NCBI RefSeq assembly: GCF_019890635.1 | Contig: NZ_JAIOAB010000068.1 | Coordinates: 1-36,212, forward strand | Direction of reading: 5' to 3' | Length of the DNA: 36,212 bases | DNA from: Streptomyces sennicomposti | Lineage (GTDB): Bacteria > Actinomycetota > Actinomycetes > Streptomycetales > Streptomycetaceae | Part shown: in pieces, positions 1 to 7,313 of the stretch | How the letters are laid out: every line of letters begins with the position of its first letter | How positions within the stretch are numbered: position 1 is the stretch's first letter | Notes under the pieces: generated by a model | Database searches by the model: none | Seen by the model: only the letters and a program-made list of their open reading frames with translations | Told to the model about the DNA's origin: nothing | Translations under genes and position numbers: made by a program

Positions 1-43
1 GTGCATGGCGTCGCGGAGCAGGCGGGAATGTGACGACACGGCC

Positions 44-49
44 TAGGCT
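44..49 (+). promoter_or_regulatory. -10 box of a probable leaderless promoter
   Basis: TAGGCT fits the actinobacterial TANNNT -10 pattern and lies 7 nt before the ATG at 57. That puts the expected transcription start at or next to the A of the start codon. No Shine-Dalgarno sequence precedes this ATG, which agrees with leaderless initiation. The -35 region is not recognisable. Confidence 0.45.
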
Positions 50-56
50 GGATGAC

Positions 57-296
57 ATGACCGAGAGCGCGAGCCCGTACATTTCGCAGCCGCGGATCAT
101 GGTGCTCGGGGTGCAGCCGGGCACCCCGCCGTTCCGCATCGTGGAGATCGACGGCGAGGTCGTCGGCGAGGCCAGGACCGTCACCGACGTCCTCCAGGCC
201 GCCGCCGCGTTCGGCATCAGCGTCCACGACCTGGACGACCCGGACGTGGTCCGCTGGGTCGGCGGCGACAAGTTCACCTGGAGCCCGCGCTACTGA
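57..296 (+). CDS. small conserved hypothetical protein (79 aa)
   Basis: This is a 79-residue protein of unknown function, a type of small soluble protein common in Streptomyces. It has no signal peptide, membrane span or known motif. The central segment VEIDGEVVGEARTVTDVLQ looks like a short strand-turn-helix, and the C-terminus (WVGGDKFTWSPRY) is aromatic-rich. The ATG at 57 is preferred over the in-frame GTG at 30 because a TAGGCT -10 box sits just upstream of it and neither start has a ribosome binding site. It faces the convergent GH16 gene across about 120 bp of GC-rich DNA. The role is unknown. Confidence 0.7.
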   Translation: MTESASPYISQPRIMVLGVQPGTPPFRIVEIDGEVVGEARTVTDVLQAAAAFGISVHDLDDPDVVRWVGGDKFTWSPRY

Positions 297-361
297 CCGG
301 CCACGTCCGGGCCGGGCGCGCCGGGGCCGGCCCGGAGCACCGGACGGCGCGCGCCGCCCGG

Positions 362-417
362 CCCGGCTCACGGTTCGCCTCCGGGCGTGCCCGGCTCGCG
401 GTTCACCGCCGGGCGTC
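362..417. repeat. two imperfect 28-bp tandem repeats at the GH16 3' end
   Basis: Units 362-389 and 390-417 both begin CCCGGCTC and end in a GGGCGT block, with about four mismatches between them. The second unit runs into the stop codon of the GH16 gene (416-418). The rest of 297-361 is GC-rich and may fold into hairpins, but no clean terminator was resolved. Confidence 0.6.
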
Positions 418-1672
418 AGCCCACCGTCCACTTCTGGGCGGCCGTGCCGTTGCAGGTCCAGATCTGCAGCCGGGTGCCGTTGGCGGAGTTGGCGCTCGGC
501 ACGTCCAGGCACTTGTTCGCCTGCGGGTTGACGATGTCGTCGGCCGAGGAGATCGCCCACTTCTGGTTCGGTCCGCCGGTGCAGTCCCACAGCTGGACCT
601 GGGAGCCGTCCGCGGTGCCGTTGTCCTTGACGTCGAGGCACTTGCCGAGCGCGCGCAGCGTGCCGTCCGAGCCGACCGTCCACTGCTGCGCGGCGGTGCC
701 GTTGCAGTCGTAGAGCTGGACCGCGGTGCCGTTGGCGGTGCCGGCGGCGGCCACGTCCACGCACTTGCCGGCCAGCCCCCTGATGGCCTTGCCGCCGCTC
801 GGCGTGTCGCTCGTGGTGACCGAGACCGAGTCCACCACCAGCTGCTGCGGGAAGCTGGTCGAGCCGTCCGGGTCGCCCGGCCAGTAGCCGCCCACGGCGA
901 GGTTCAGGATCAGGAAGAACGGCTTGTTGAACACCCACGTCTTGCCGCCGAGGTCGGCGGGCGTGCGGCGCTGGTAGACGTTGCCGTCCACCGACCAGGT
1001 GATCGAGTCGGGCGCCCAGTCGACGGCGTAGGTGTGGAAGGCGTCGGCGAACGCCTGGCCGTTCGGCAGCGAGTACGGCGCGCCGATGCCGGCCGAGCCG
1101 GAGTAGCCGGGGCCGTGGATGGTGCCGTGGACCGTGGAGGGCTCGAAGCCGACGTTCTCCATCACGTCGATCTCACCGGAGTTGGGCCAGCCGACCTGCC
1201 CGATGTCGGTGCCGAGCATCCAGAACGCCGGCCACATGCCCTGCCCGCGCGGGATCTTCATCCGCGCCTCGACGTGCCCGTACTGCGCGGAGAACTTCCC
1301 CGAGGTGTTGAGCCGGGCCGAGGTGTACTGGCACGTTCCGTACCAGCACTGGTAGTTGGCGGGGTTCTCGCGCTTGGCGGTGATGACCAGATGGCCCTGG
1401 CCGTCCAGGGCGGCGTTCTTGGTGCCCGAGGTGTAGTACTGCCGTTCGTGGTTGTTGACGTTGTCGCCGGTCTCCAGCTGCCACTTGCCGGAGTCGACGG
1501 CCGCGCCCGCCGGGCCGTCGAAGGTGTCGGAGAACGTCGACACCGCCGCGACGGCGGGGGCCGCGGCGGCGGAGGCGTCCGCCTGCGCGGTGCCGACGGC
1601 GGCGGAGCCGACGAGCGCGGCGGCCGACAGGGCGGCGAGGAGACATCTGCGGAGCACACGTGGACGTGCCAC
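416..1672 (-). CDS. secreted GH16 family endo-beta-glucanase with C-terminal ricin/CBM13 lectin domain
   Basis: Predicted extracellular laminarinase-type hydrolase (endo-1,3-beta-glucanase). Residues 1-32 form a signal peptide with Arg near the start, a hydrophobic core and cleavage near AQA-DA. Residues about 45-287 are the GH16 jelly roll with the family signature EIDVME: E167 nucleophile, D169, E172 acid/base. Conserved segments MWPAFWMLG and AVGGYWPG flank it. Residues about 295-418 form a beta-trefoil lectin with three QxW-type motifs (QQW, QKW, QKW) and paired Cys residues, expected to bind polysaccharide. The promoter at 1753-1781 and a DasR-like palindrome upstream suggest control by carbon or amino-sugar supply. 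Substrate preference within GH16 (laminarin or lichenan) cannot be read from the sequence. Confidence 0.93.
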   Translation of the reverse strand: MARPRVLRRCLLAALSAAALVGSAAVGTAQADASAAAAPAVAAVSTFSDTFDGPAGAAVDSGKWQLETGDNVNNHERQYYTSGTKNAALDGQGHLVITAKRENPANYQCWYGTCQYTSARLNTSGKFSAQYGHVEARMKIPRGQGMWPAFWMLGTDIGQVGWPNSGEIDVMENVGFEPSTVHGTIHGPGYSGSAGIGAPYSLPNGQAFADAFHTYAVDWAPDSITWSVDGNVYQRRTPADLGGKTWVFNKPFFLILNLAVGGYWPGDPDGSTSFPQQLVVDSVSVTTSDTPSGGKAIRGLAGKCVDVAAAGTANGTAVQLYDCNGTAAQQWTVGSDGTLRALGKCLDVKDNGTADGSQVQLWDCTGGPNQKWAISSADDIVNPQANKCLDVPSANSANGTRLQIWTCNGTAAQKWTVG

Positions 1673-1752
1673 GGCTCTCCCTTCCGTACGGCGGCCCGTG
1701 CGAGGGGGCGCGCCGACAGTCGTGGGGGATGGGGGAAGAGTGTCGCCTCTTG

Positions 1753-1781
1753 ATTTAAGGAGTGAGGTAAGGGGCCGTCAA
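1753..1781 (-). promoter_or_regulatory. vegetative-type promoter of the GH16 gene
   Basis: On the minus strand, TTGACG (1781-1776) and TTAAAT (1758-1753) are separated by exactly 17 bp, close to the HrdB/sigma-70 consensus. The GH16 start codon is about 80 nt downstream. Confidence 0.7.
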
Positions 1782-1786
1782 TACCT

Positions 1787-1798
1787 TGGTCCGGACCA
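1787..1798. promoter_or_regulatory. DasR-like 12-bp palindromic operator
   Basis: TGGTCCGGACCA is a perfect 12-bp palindrome ending 5 bp upstream of the -35 box of the GH16 promoter. The known DasR (GntR family) responsive element has the core TGGTCTAGACCA, so only the two central bases differ. Placement upstream of a secreted polysaccharide hydrolase fits a DasR or related GntR-type regulator. The assignment is inferred from similarity. Confidence 0.5.
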
Positions 1799-1813
1799 GT
1801 CCTGACGGTTCGT

Positions 1814-2530
1814 TCACACCTTCACGCGCCGCTTGCGGGCGTGTACGGCCCGTCCCATCCGGCGGCCCACGAGCAGGTAACCCAGCAGCGCCCCGGCCGT
1901 GTTGAGGATGACGTCGTCGACGTCGAAGGCCCGCCCGGTGATCATCGCGCCCTGCGCGAACTCCACCAGCAGCATCACGACCGCGGTCAGCAGCAGCACC
2001 CTGAACAGCCCGCGCGCCCGCGGCGCCACCACCGGCACCAGCACCCCGAACGGCACCCCGAGCAGTACGTTGCCGCCGATCTGCTTGACCGCCTCGCGCA
2101 GCCCCGGCGCGTCCAGATAGGCCCGCAGGGAGCTGCCCGGATGCAGATTGGTGTGCGTCAGCGACGCGGAGGCGGGGGAGGGCTCCAGCGTCAGCCGGGC
2201 CAGGACGACGGCGAACGCCACCATGAAGACGAAGGCGCACACCATCGCCAGCAGCCGCAGCGGCCAGGGCGCGGGCCGCCGCTCGACGCCCTGCGCCGGG
2301 GCCGCCCGCCGGGTCCCGGCGGCGGGCGCGTCCTTCCGCTCCCGCCCCGCACGCGTGCCGCGCCCGGGACCGCTCCCGCGTGAGAAGCGGAACCCGCGCA
2401 GCGAACCGCCGGACCCGGCGGCCGGAGCGGCGCCGGAGGCCGAGGAGGACCCGGGCCCGGACCCGGAAGCGGTGGCGGTGGCGGTGTGCGGGCGCGTGCG
2501 GTCGCGCGGGCGGAGCGCCCAGCGGTCCAT
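1814..2530 (-). CDS. VanZ-like family membrane protein
   Basis: This 238-residue protein has a disordered, Arg/Gly/Pro-rich N-terminus (about 1-88) followed by a VanZ-type membrane domain. The segments are a helix near 90-112, KQIGGNVLLGVPFGVLVPVV, LLTAVVMLLVEFAQG and the family-typical DVDDVILNTAGALLGYLL. VanZ-like proteins are small multi-span proteins, some linked to teicoplanin resistance; most have unknown roles. The start is uncertain, because the low-complexity N-terminus could be partly untranslated. It lies upstream of GH16 on the same strand but is separated by GH16's own promoter. It is divergent from the antiporter operon. Confidence 0.8.
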   Translation of the reverse strand: MDRWALRPRDRTRPHTATATASGSGPGSSSASGAAPAAGSGGSLRGFRFSRGSGPGRGTRAGRERKDAPAAGTRRAAPAQGVERRPAPWPLRLLAMVCAFVFMVAFAVVLARLTLEPSPASASLTHTNLHPGSSLRAYLDAPGLREAVKQIGGNVLLGVPFGVLVPVVAPRARGLFRVLLLTAVVMLLVEFAQGAMITGRAFDVDDVILNTAGALLGYLLVGRRMGRAVHARKRRVKV

Positions 2531-2802
2531 GAGGTCCTCCAGTCGTCAACTTCCCTTCCTGTCGGGCCGGTTACCCGCGATGCGCCACGGAATACCGCCG
2601 CCCCGCCGCGTCCTCGCCCGCCCCGGCCCCGCCCCGCGCGGGTCCCGCGCCGGTTTCCGTTGCTGCTGTCGGGGCAACCGGGCTCCAGACCCGCGCGCCG
2701 CCGCCCGCCTCGCGGCCGGCCCGGTGTTTGGATGCCGACAGACGCCGTACGGCACTGCGGCGCACAGCGACGAGGGCGACGACCGAGCGGTGGAGGTGGC
2801 GG
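2531..2802. other. intergenic region between VanZ-like gene and antiporter operon
   Basis: These 272 bp between divergent genes should hold both promoters. No convincing -35/-10 pair was found. GTTTGG at 2725-2730 followed by CGTAC about 15 bp later is a weak sigma-B-like candidate for the antiporter operon. No supported coding region was seen here. Confidence 0.3.
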
Positions 2803-2985
2803 GTGAAGGCGCGTTCCGCACTCCTCGCCCTGGGCGAGGTGGTGCTCTGGTGGGCCGCCCTCGTCGTGCTCTGGCTGATGCTGATCAGCACCGTCTACAC
2901 CCTGGAATGGGCGGTCGGCGCAGGCGCCGCGGGCGTGGGCGCGATCGTCGCCCGGATCGGCCGGCGGGCGGTGGTCCGCCGGTGA
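2803..2985 (+). CDS. mrpE: short MrpE-like antiporter subunit (60 aa)
   Basis: First gene of the Mrp/Mbh-type antiporter operon. The GTG start at 2803 has GGAGG at 2792-2796. The 60-residue product has two hydrophobic segments (around VVLWWAALVVLWLMLI and WAVGAGAAGVGAIVA) and a basic tail. This resembles the N-terminal membrane part of MrpE/MnhE. Usual MrpE is about 150-180 residues, so the soluble C-terminal half is missing. Identity rests largely on its place directly before the MrpF-like gene, with which it overlaps by 4 bp (GTGA). It may be a minimal MrpE or an unrelated two-span accessory protein. Confidence 0.6.
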   Translation: MKARSALLALGEVVLWWAALVVLWLMLISTVYTLEWAVGAGAAGVGAIVARIGRRAVVRR

Positions 2986-3434
2986 ACGGCTGGCTCCTCG
3001 CCGCGACGGCGGTCCTGGCCGTGGGCCTCGGCGCCAGCCTGTGGGGCGTGTCCACCGGACCGCTGGGGCGGCGCGTCACCGCGCAGAACCTCTCCACCGC
3101 CCTGCTCTGCCCCGGCCTCCTGCTGCTCGCGCAGGGCTACGACCGCACCTCCTACGTCGACCTCGCGCTGCTGCTGGCCCTGCTCGGCCCGGTCGGCACC
3201 CTCGTCTTCGCCCGGCTGCTCGCCGACGAACTCGCCGGCGACCCGCCCCGGGCCTGGGGACCGACCTGGGCCGCCGCGGCGCTCGGCACGGTCGTCGTGG
3301 CGGTGCTGTGCGCGGTCGCCGGACCCGGCCGGGCCATGGTGAAGCTCCTGATCGTCGGGGCGCTGCTGGTCGGCGGGAACCTCATCGCCTCCCGGGCGCT
3401 GTCCGGCGGCTTCGCGGAGGTGGACCGTGGCTGA
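2982..3434 (+). CDS. mrpF: MrpF-like antiporter subunit with extra C-terminal membrane segments
   Basis: This 150-residue membrane protein starts at a GTG that overlaps the previous stop. Residues about 1-85 match MrpF/MnhF: an N-terminal span, RVTAQNLSTALL, then YVDLALLLALLGPVGTLVFARLL, which is characteristic of the family. Residues about 98-145 add two more spans (WAAAALGTVVVAVLCAVAG and VKLLIVGALLVGGNLIASRA). These occupy the place of MrpG, which follows MrpF in every Mrp and Mbh operon and has no separate gene here. The C-terminal half is too divergent to call MrpG with certainty. MrpF is usually about 90 residues. Confidence 0.75.
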   Translation: MNGWLLAATAVLAVGLGASLWGVSTGPLGRRVTAQNLSTALLCPGLLLLAQGYDRTSYVDLALLLALLGPVGTLVFARLLADELAGDPPRAWGPTWAAAALGTVVVAVLCAVAGPGRAMVKLLIVGALLVGGNLIASRALSGGFAEVDRG

Positions 3435-3690
3435 CGCGGTGATCGTCCTGACCCTGCTGGCCGTCGCCGGCTGCGCGACCGCCGCCGTCGTCAACCGCGA
3501 CCCCGCCCGCCAGGCCCTGGTCCTCGCCGTCCTCGGCACCGTCCTCGCCGTCCTCTTCACCGTCCTGCAGGCCCCGGACGTCGGCCTCTCCCAGCTCGCC
3601 GTCGGCTCCGCGCTGACCCCGCTGCTCATCATGCTGACGGTGCGCAAGGTCCGCCGGCGCTCCGCCGCACCGAAGGACGGCCGGCAGTGA
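3427..3690 (+). CDS. MbhD-like subunit (DUF4040), equivalent to part of the MrpA C-terminus
   Basis: This 87-residue protein has three predicted membrane spans. The segment APDVGLSQLAVGSALTPLL matches the MbhD/DUF4040 signature (APDVALTEAAVGAG), found at the C-terminus of MrpA and as stand-alone MbhD in archaeal membrane hydrogenases. GTG 3427 overlaps the previous gene by 8 bp, indicating translational coupling. Such subunits contribute to the ion path of Mrp-type complexes. Here it is free, not fused to a NuoL-like protein. Confidence 0.82.
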   Translation: MADAVIVLTLLAVAGCATAAVVNRDPARQALVLAVLGTVLAVLFTVLQAPDVGLSQLAVGSALTPLLIMLTVRKVRRRSAAPKDGRQ

Positions 3691-4427
3691 CCCGGCGTGC
3701 CCGCCTGTGGCTGGTGCTCCTCGGCGGCGCGGGCCTGGCCGCCCTGCTCGCCGCCGCCTGTCTGCGGCTGCCCGCCTTCGGCGGCGCCCGCCACCCCTAC
3801 GGCGACCGCGCGGTGGCCGCCGCCCTCGCCCGGCGCACCGCCAACACCATCGCCTCCGTCAACTTCGACCAGCGCGCCTTCGACACGATGGGCGAGATGT
3901 CGATCCTGTTCGCGGCCGTCCTCGGCTGCGTCGTCCTGCTGCGCCAGGCCCGCGACGAGCACCGCGACCCGCCCCGCCCCGCCGAGGTCGCCGCCCCGGT
4001 GCGCCGCTACGCGCTGCTCACCCTGCCCGTCGCCCTGGTCACCGGCCTGTACGTGATCGCCCACGGCCAGCTCAGCCCCGGCGGCGGCTTCCAGGGCGGC
4101 GTCGTCGCCGCGACCTCCCTGCACCTGATGTACCTGGGCGCCGACTACGCCGCCCTGGAACGCGTCCGCCCGGTCGAGGCGTACGAGATCACGGACGCCC
4201 TGTCCGCCTCCGCCTACCTCGTCCTCGGCTTCGCCGGGGTGCTGGCCGGCGCCGCGTTCCTCGCCAACACCCTGCTGCCGCTCGGCACGTTCAACACGCT
4301 GTCCTCCGGCGGCGTCGTCCCGCTGCTGAACGCGGCCATCGGCATGGAGGTCGCCTGCGCCGTCGTCGTGCTGCTCGCCCGCTTCCTGGACCAGGCCGTC
4401 GAGATCGAGGAGGAGAGCGGGGAGTGA
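3687..4427 (+). CDS. mrpB: MbhE-MrpB fusion subunit of cation/proton antiporter
   Basis: This 246-residue protein joins two units. Residues about 1-90 form an MbhE-like domain, equivalent to the extreme C-terminus of MrpA. It includes ASVNFDQRAFDTMGEMSI, with the conserved DTxGE acidic residue at E70 lying in a membrane helix. Residues about 110-240 are MrpB, with the hallmark YVIAHGQLSPGGGFQGGVV. The GTG start overlaps the previous stop by 4 bp (GTGA). MbhE fused to MrpB and separate from MbhD differs from canonical Mrp, where MbhD and MbhE both belong to MrpA. Confidence 0.88.
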   Translation: MTRRARLWLVLLGGAGLAALLAAACLRLPAFGGARHPYGDRAVAAALARRTANTIASVNFDQRAFDTMGEMSILFAAVLGCVVLLRQARDEHRDPPRPAEVAAPVRRYALLTLPVALVTGLYVIAHGQLSPGGGFQGGVVAATSLHLMYLGADYAALERVRPVEAYEITDALSASAYLVLGFAGVLAGAAFLANTLLPLGTFNTLSSGGVVPLLNAAIGMEVACAVVVLLARFLDQAVEIEEESGE

Positions 4428-4434
4428 GAACGCC

Positions 4435-4794
4435 GTGAGCGCCGTCATGCACGTCCTTCCGTACCTGGTGGCCGCCTATGTGTTCCTGATCGGCTGCTAC
4501 GGGCTGGCCACCAGCCGCAACCTGATCCACGCCGTGGGCTGCCTCGCGGTGTGCCAGTCGGCGACCTATGTGCTGCTGCTGGCCGTCGGCTACCGCGACG
4601 GCGCCACCGCGCCCGTCTTCTCCGACATCGCGCCCGGCTCGCGGCCCGTGGTGGACCCCGTCGTCCAGGCGCTCACCCTCACCGACGTCGTCGTCGGCGC
4701 GACCGTGACCGCGCTGCTGCTCGCGCTGACCGTGCAGATCTCCAAACGGCACGGCACCGTCGACCCCGACGAGCTGAGGGAGCTGCGCGGCTGA
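4435..4794 (+). CDS. mrpC: MrpC (NuoK-like) antiporter subunit
   Basis: This 119-residue NuoK-type protein has three membrane spans: about 6-28 (VLPYLVAAYVFLIGCYGLA), 33-55 (IHAVGCLAVCQSATYVLLLAVGY) and 82-105 (LTDVVVGATVTALLLALTVQI). The stretch DPVVQALTLTDVVVG is strongly typical of MrpC. GTG 4435 is taken as the start; ATG 4447 is an alternative three codons in. It sits 7 bp after mrpB and its stop overlaps the mrpD start by one base. Confidence 0.9.
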   Translation: MSAVMHVLPYLVAAYVFLIGCYGLATSRNLIHAVGCLAVCQSATYVLLLAVGYRDGATAPVFSDIAPGSRPVVDPVVQALTLTDVVVGATVTALLLALTVQISKRHGTVDPDELRELRG

Positions 4795-6575
4795 TGCACC
4801 GTCTGCTGCCGCTGCTGCCCGCCGTGCCGCTGCTGGGCGCCGCGCTGCTCGTCGCCGGCGGCCGGTGGCTGCCCCGGCCGCTCGCGGAGACGTTCGCCTG
4901 CCTGGTCGCCGCGACCACGGCCGCCCTCGCCGCGCTGCTGCTGTTCCACTCCACGCCGCCGTCGGCCGAATGGGTCGGCGGCTGGTTCCCGAAGGGCGGC
5001 GAGAGCGTCGGCATCGTCATGATCGGGGACGGCGCGAGCCTCGGCATGGCCGCGCTCGTCTCGCTGCTGACGCTGGCCGCGCTGGCGTACTCCTGGCACT
5101 ACTTCGACGAGCCGCCGAGCGGCCACGCCGGTTCCTTCCCGGCGCTGATGCTGCTCTTCCAGGGCGGCATGTGCGGCTTCGCGCTCGCCGGGGACCTGTT
5201 CAACGCGTTCGTCTTCTTCGAGCTGATGAGCGTCGTCGCCTACGCCCTGACCGGCTACCGCATCGATGAGGCCAAGGCCGTGCAGGGCGCCCTCGGCTTC
5301 GCCCTGGTCAACTCGCTGGGCGCCTACTTCATGCTCATGGGCATCGCCCTGCTGTACGCCCGCACCGGCGAACTCGCCATGGCGAAGATCGGCCAGGGAC
5401 TGGACCAGGCCGCCGCCGGACACGGCCCCGACGCGCTCGTCCTGGCCGGGTTCGTGCTGTTCCTGACCGGCCTGCTGGTCAAGGCCGCCGCCGTGCCCTT
5501 CCAGTTCTGGCTGCCCGACGCGCACGCCGTCGCCCCCACCCCGGTGTGCATGCTGCTGTCCGGCGTCATGGTCGAACTCGGCGTCTACGGCGTCTGGCGC
5601 GTGTACGGGCTGGTCTTCTCCGGCCCCGGCGGCGTCCCCGCGGCCGACGCCACCCGGGCCCTGGTGGTGCTCGGCGTGCTCACCGCCGCCGTCGGCTCGG
5701 TCATGTGCTGGTACCAGCGGCACATCAAACGCCTGCTCGCCTTCTCCACCATCGCCCACACCGGGCTGTTCCTCGTCGGCGTCGGCGTCCTCAAGGCGCA
5801 GGCCGACGAGGGCACCGCCCTGTACGTCCTCGCCCACGCCGGCGTGAAGGCCGCCCTGTTCGCCTGCGCCGGCATGCTGCTCGACCGCTACGGCAGCGTC
5901 GACGAGTTCTATCTGCACGGCCGGGCCCGGAAACTGCGCGGCGTCGGCATCATGTTCGCCGTCGGCGCCCTCGCCCTGGCCGGACTGCCGCCCTTCGGGA
6001 CCGGCCTCGGCAAGGCCGTCAGCGAGGAGGCCGTGGGCGGCCCGCTCACCGTCCTCTACGTCGCCGCCTCCGCCCTCACCGGGGCGGCGGTGCTGCGGGT
6101 CGCCGCCCGCGTCTTCCTGGGGCTCGGCCCCCGGCCCGAGGAACGGGACGACGAGGAGCGCGACGAGGACAAGACCTCCGGCTCCGACGAGGAACCCGAG
6201 ACGCGCCAGCGCCTCGACCACGTCCCGGCCACCATGCGCACGGTCCCGGCGGTGCTGCTGACCGCGGCGCTCGCCGTCGGCGCGGTGCCCGGCTTCGCCC
6301 ACGCGGTGGGCGAGCGCGTCGACGAGGCCGGCGCCTGGGGCGTGTTCTCCGCCGTGCACTGGACCGCGCACGGGGTGCTGCTGGACCTGCTGTCCACCGC
6401 GCTGGCGGTGGGCATCGCGGGCGTCGCCGTCACCCGGCCGCGGCTGCTCGCCGCGCCCGGCTGGGCCCTGCCGCTCAGGCGCCTGCAGTCGGGGCACGTC
6501 GGCGACTACGTGGCCTGGCTGCTGGTCGGCGTCACGCTGCTCGGCGCGCTGGCCCTGCCGGGCGTCCTCGGCTGA
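4794..6575 (+). CDS. mrpD: MrpD (NuoM/N-like) proton-translocating antiporter subunit
   Basis: This 593-residue polytopic protein belongs to the proton-antiporter M family shared with complex I. Diagnostic segments are AGDLFNAFVFFELMSVVAYA (with the functional Glu), LLVKAAAVPFQFWLPDAHA (with the channel Lys) and APTPVCMLLSGVMVELG. It is the only NuoL/M/N-type pump in the operon, since MrpA is absent. Residues about 445-475 form a very acidic insertion (EERDDEERDEDK and following) between membrane helices, longer than in most MrpD. The ATG at 4794 overlaps the mrpC stop. It is the last gene of the operon, followed by a convergent gene 18 bp away. Confidence 0.94.
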   Translation: MHRLLPLLPAVPLLGAALLVAGGRWLPRPLAETFACLVAATTAALAALLLFHSTPPSAEWVGGWFPKGGESVGIVMIGDGASLGMAALVSLLTLAALAYSWHYFDEPPSGHAGSFPALMLLFQGGMCGFALAGDLFNAFVFFELMSVVAYALTGYRIDEAKAVQGALGFALVNSLGAYFMLMGIALLYARTGELAMAKIGQGLDQAAAGHGPDALVLAGFVLFLTGLLVKAAAVPFQFWLPDAHAVAPTPVCMLLSGVMVELGVYGVWRVYGLVFSGPGGVPAADATRALVVLGVLTAAVGSVMCWYQRHIKRLLAFSTIAHTGLFLVGVGVLKAQADEGTALYVLAHAGVKAALFACAGMLLDRYGSVDEFYLHGRARKLRGVGIMFAVGALALAGLPPFGTGLGKAVSEEAVGGPLTVLYVAASALTGAAVLRVAARVFLGLGPRPEERDDEERDEDKTSGSDEEPETRQRLDHVPATMRTVPAVLLTAALAVGAVPGFAHAVGERVDEAGAWGVFSAVHWTAHGVLLDLLSTALAVGIAGVAVTRPRLLAAPGWALPLRRLQSGHVGDYVAWLLVGVTLLGALALPGVLG

Positions 6576-6593
6576 CCGGGTCCCGTGCGCCGG

Positions 6594-7256
6594 TCAGGCG
6601 CCGTAGGTGATGTGCACCTCGGTGAAGCCGAGGGACTTCAGCAGGCCCTGGAGCATGTCCGTGGTGTTGGACTCGGCCCGCGCGGTCAGCCCGCTGTCCC
6701 GGGCCGCCTCCCCGATGTGCTTGACCGCGAGCCGCTGCACGGCCTGCTCGCTGTTGGGATTGCCCGAGAACAGGTCGCCGAGCCGGTCCAGCAGCCCGCG
6801 CTGCTTGGAGACGGCGTAGGAGTGGTCCGCGTCCAGGGCGGGCGTGCCGAGCCGCGCGTGCGGCAGCCGGAGCGTGGCCGAGGTGCGGTCCTCGTCCACC
6901 GTCACGTCCTTGTCGCCGAGGGAGCCGAGATCCACATAGGCGTCCACGGTGCCCGCGCCGACGTACAGGGTGCGGGTGCCGCGGATCGCGTCCGGCAGGT
7001 ACTTGGCGTCCTTCTCCAGGTCCACGACGACCTGGAAGTTGCCGGAGGCGGCGTCGTAGCGGCTCATGTCCCGTACCGACCTCAGCAGCGCGGGGCCCGA
7101 ACGGTCGTGCGTCTCGGTGCCGAACAGGTCCTTGATGCCGGGCAGCACGGCCAGCCGGATCCCGGCGAACAGCACGGCGAGCACCAGCACCAGCGCGCCC
7201 AGCGCCTTCGCCCAGCCGGGGACGCGCCGACGCGGTCGTTCGATGGACGTCGTCAT
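6594..7256 (-). CDS. DUF4230 membrane-anchored protein
   Basis: This 220-residue protein has a short basic N-terminus and one membrane anchor (about 17-37, ALGALVLVLAVLFAGIRLAV). It is followed by an extracytoplasmic DUF4230 domain, in which SVRDMSRYDAASGNFQVVVD and TRTLYVGAGTVDAYVDLGSL are typical. Lack of cysteines and the C-terminal SLGFTEVHITYGA fit the family. Function is unknown. AAGGAGGG lies 7 nt before the ATG. It converges with mrpD, and the 18-bp gap leaves no room for separate terminators. Confidence 0.82.
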   Translation of the reverse strand: MTTSIERPRRRVPGWAKALGALVLVLAVLFAGIRLAVLPGIKDLFGTETHDRSGPALLRSVRDMSRYDAASGNFQVVVDLEKDAKYLPDAIRGTRTLYVGAGTVDAYVDLGSLGDKDVTVDEDRTSATLRLPHARLGTPALDADHSYAVSKQRGLLDRLGDLFSGNPNSEQAVQRLAVKHIGEAARDSGLTARAESNTTDMLQGLLKSLGFTEVHITYGA

Positions 7257-7313
7257 GCGAGGGCCCTCCTTCCTCCTTCCTGCGGATGCCCGCCAAATGC
7301 CGTACCAGACCGC

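Noticed and set aside
2895..4448. 517-codon open frame on the minus strand across the antiporter operon
   Set aside because: It mirrors codon positions of the mrp genes, has low-complexity Gln/Gly/Asp-rich translation and no family motif.
4590..6497. 635-codon minus-strand frame opposite mrpD
   Set aside because: Shadow of mrpD caused by G+C-rich third positions; the translation is compositionally extreme and lacks motifs.
2803..6575. Operon considered as part of respiratory complex I or a membrane hydrogenase
   Set aside because: No NuoBCDHI-type or NiFe hydrogenase subunits are present; MrpB, MrpF and MbhD-type subunits point to an antiporter.
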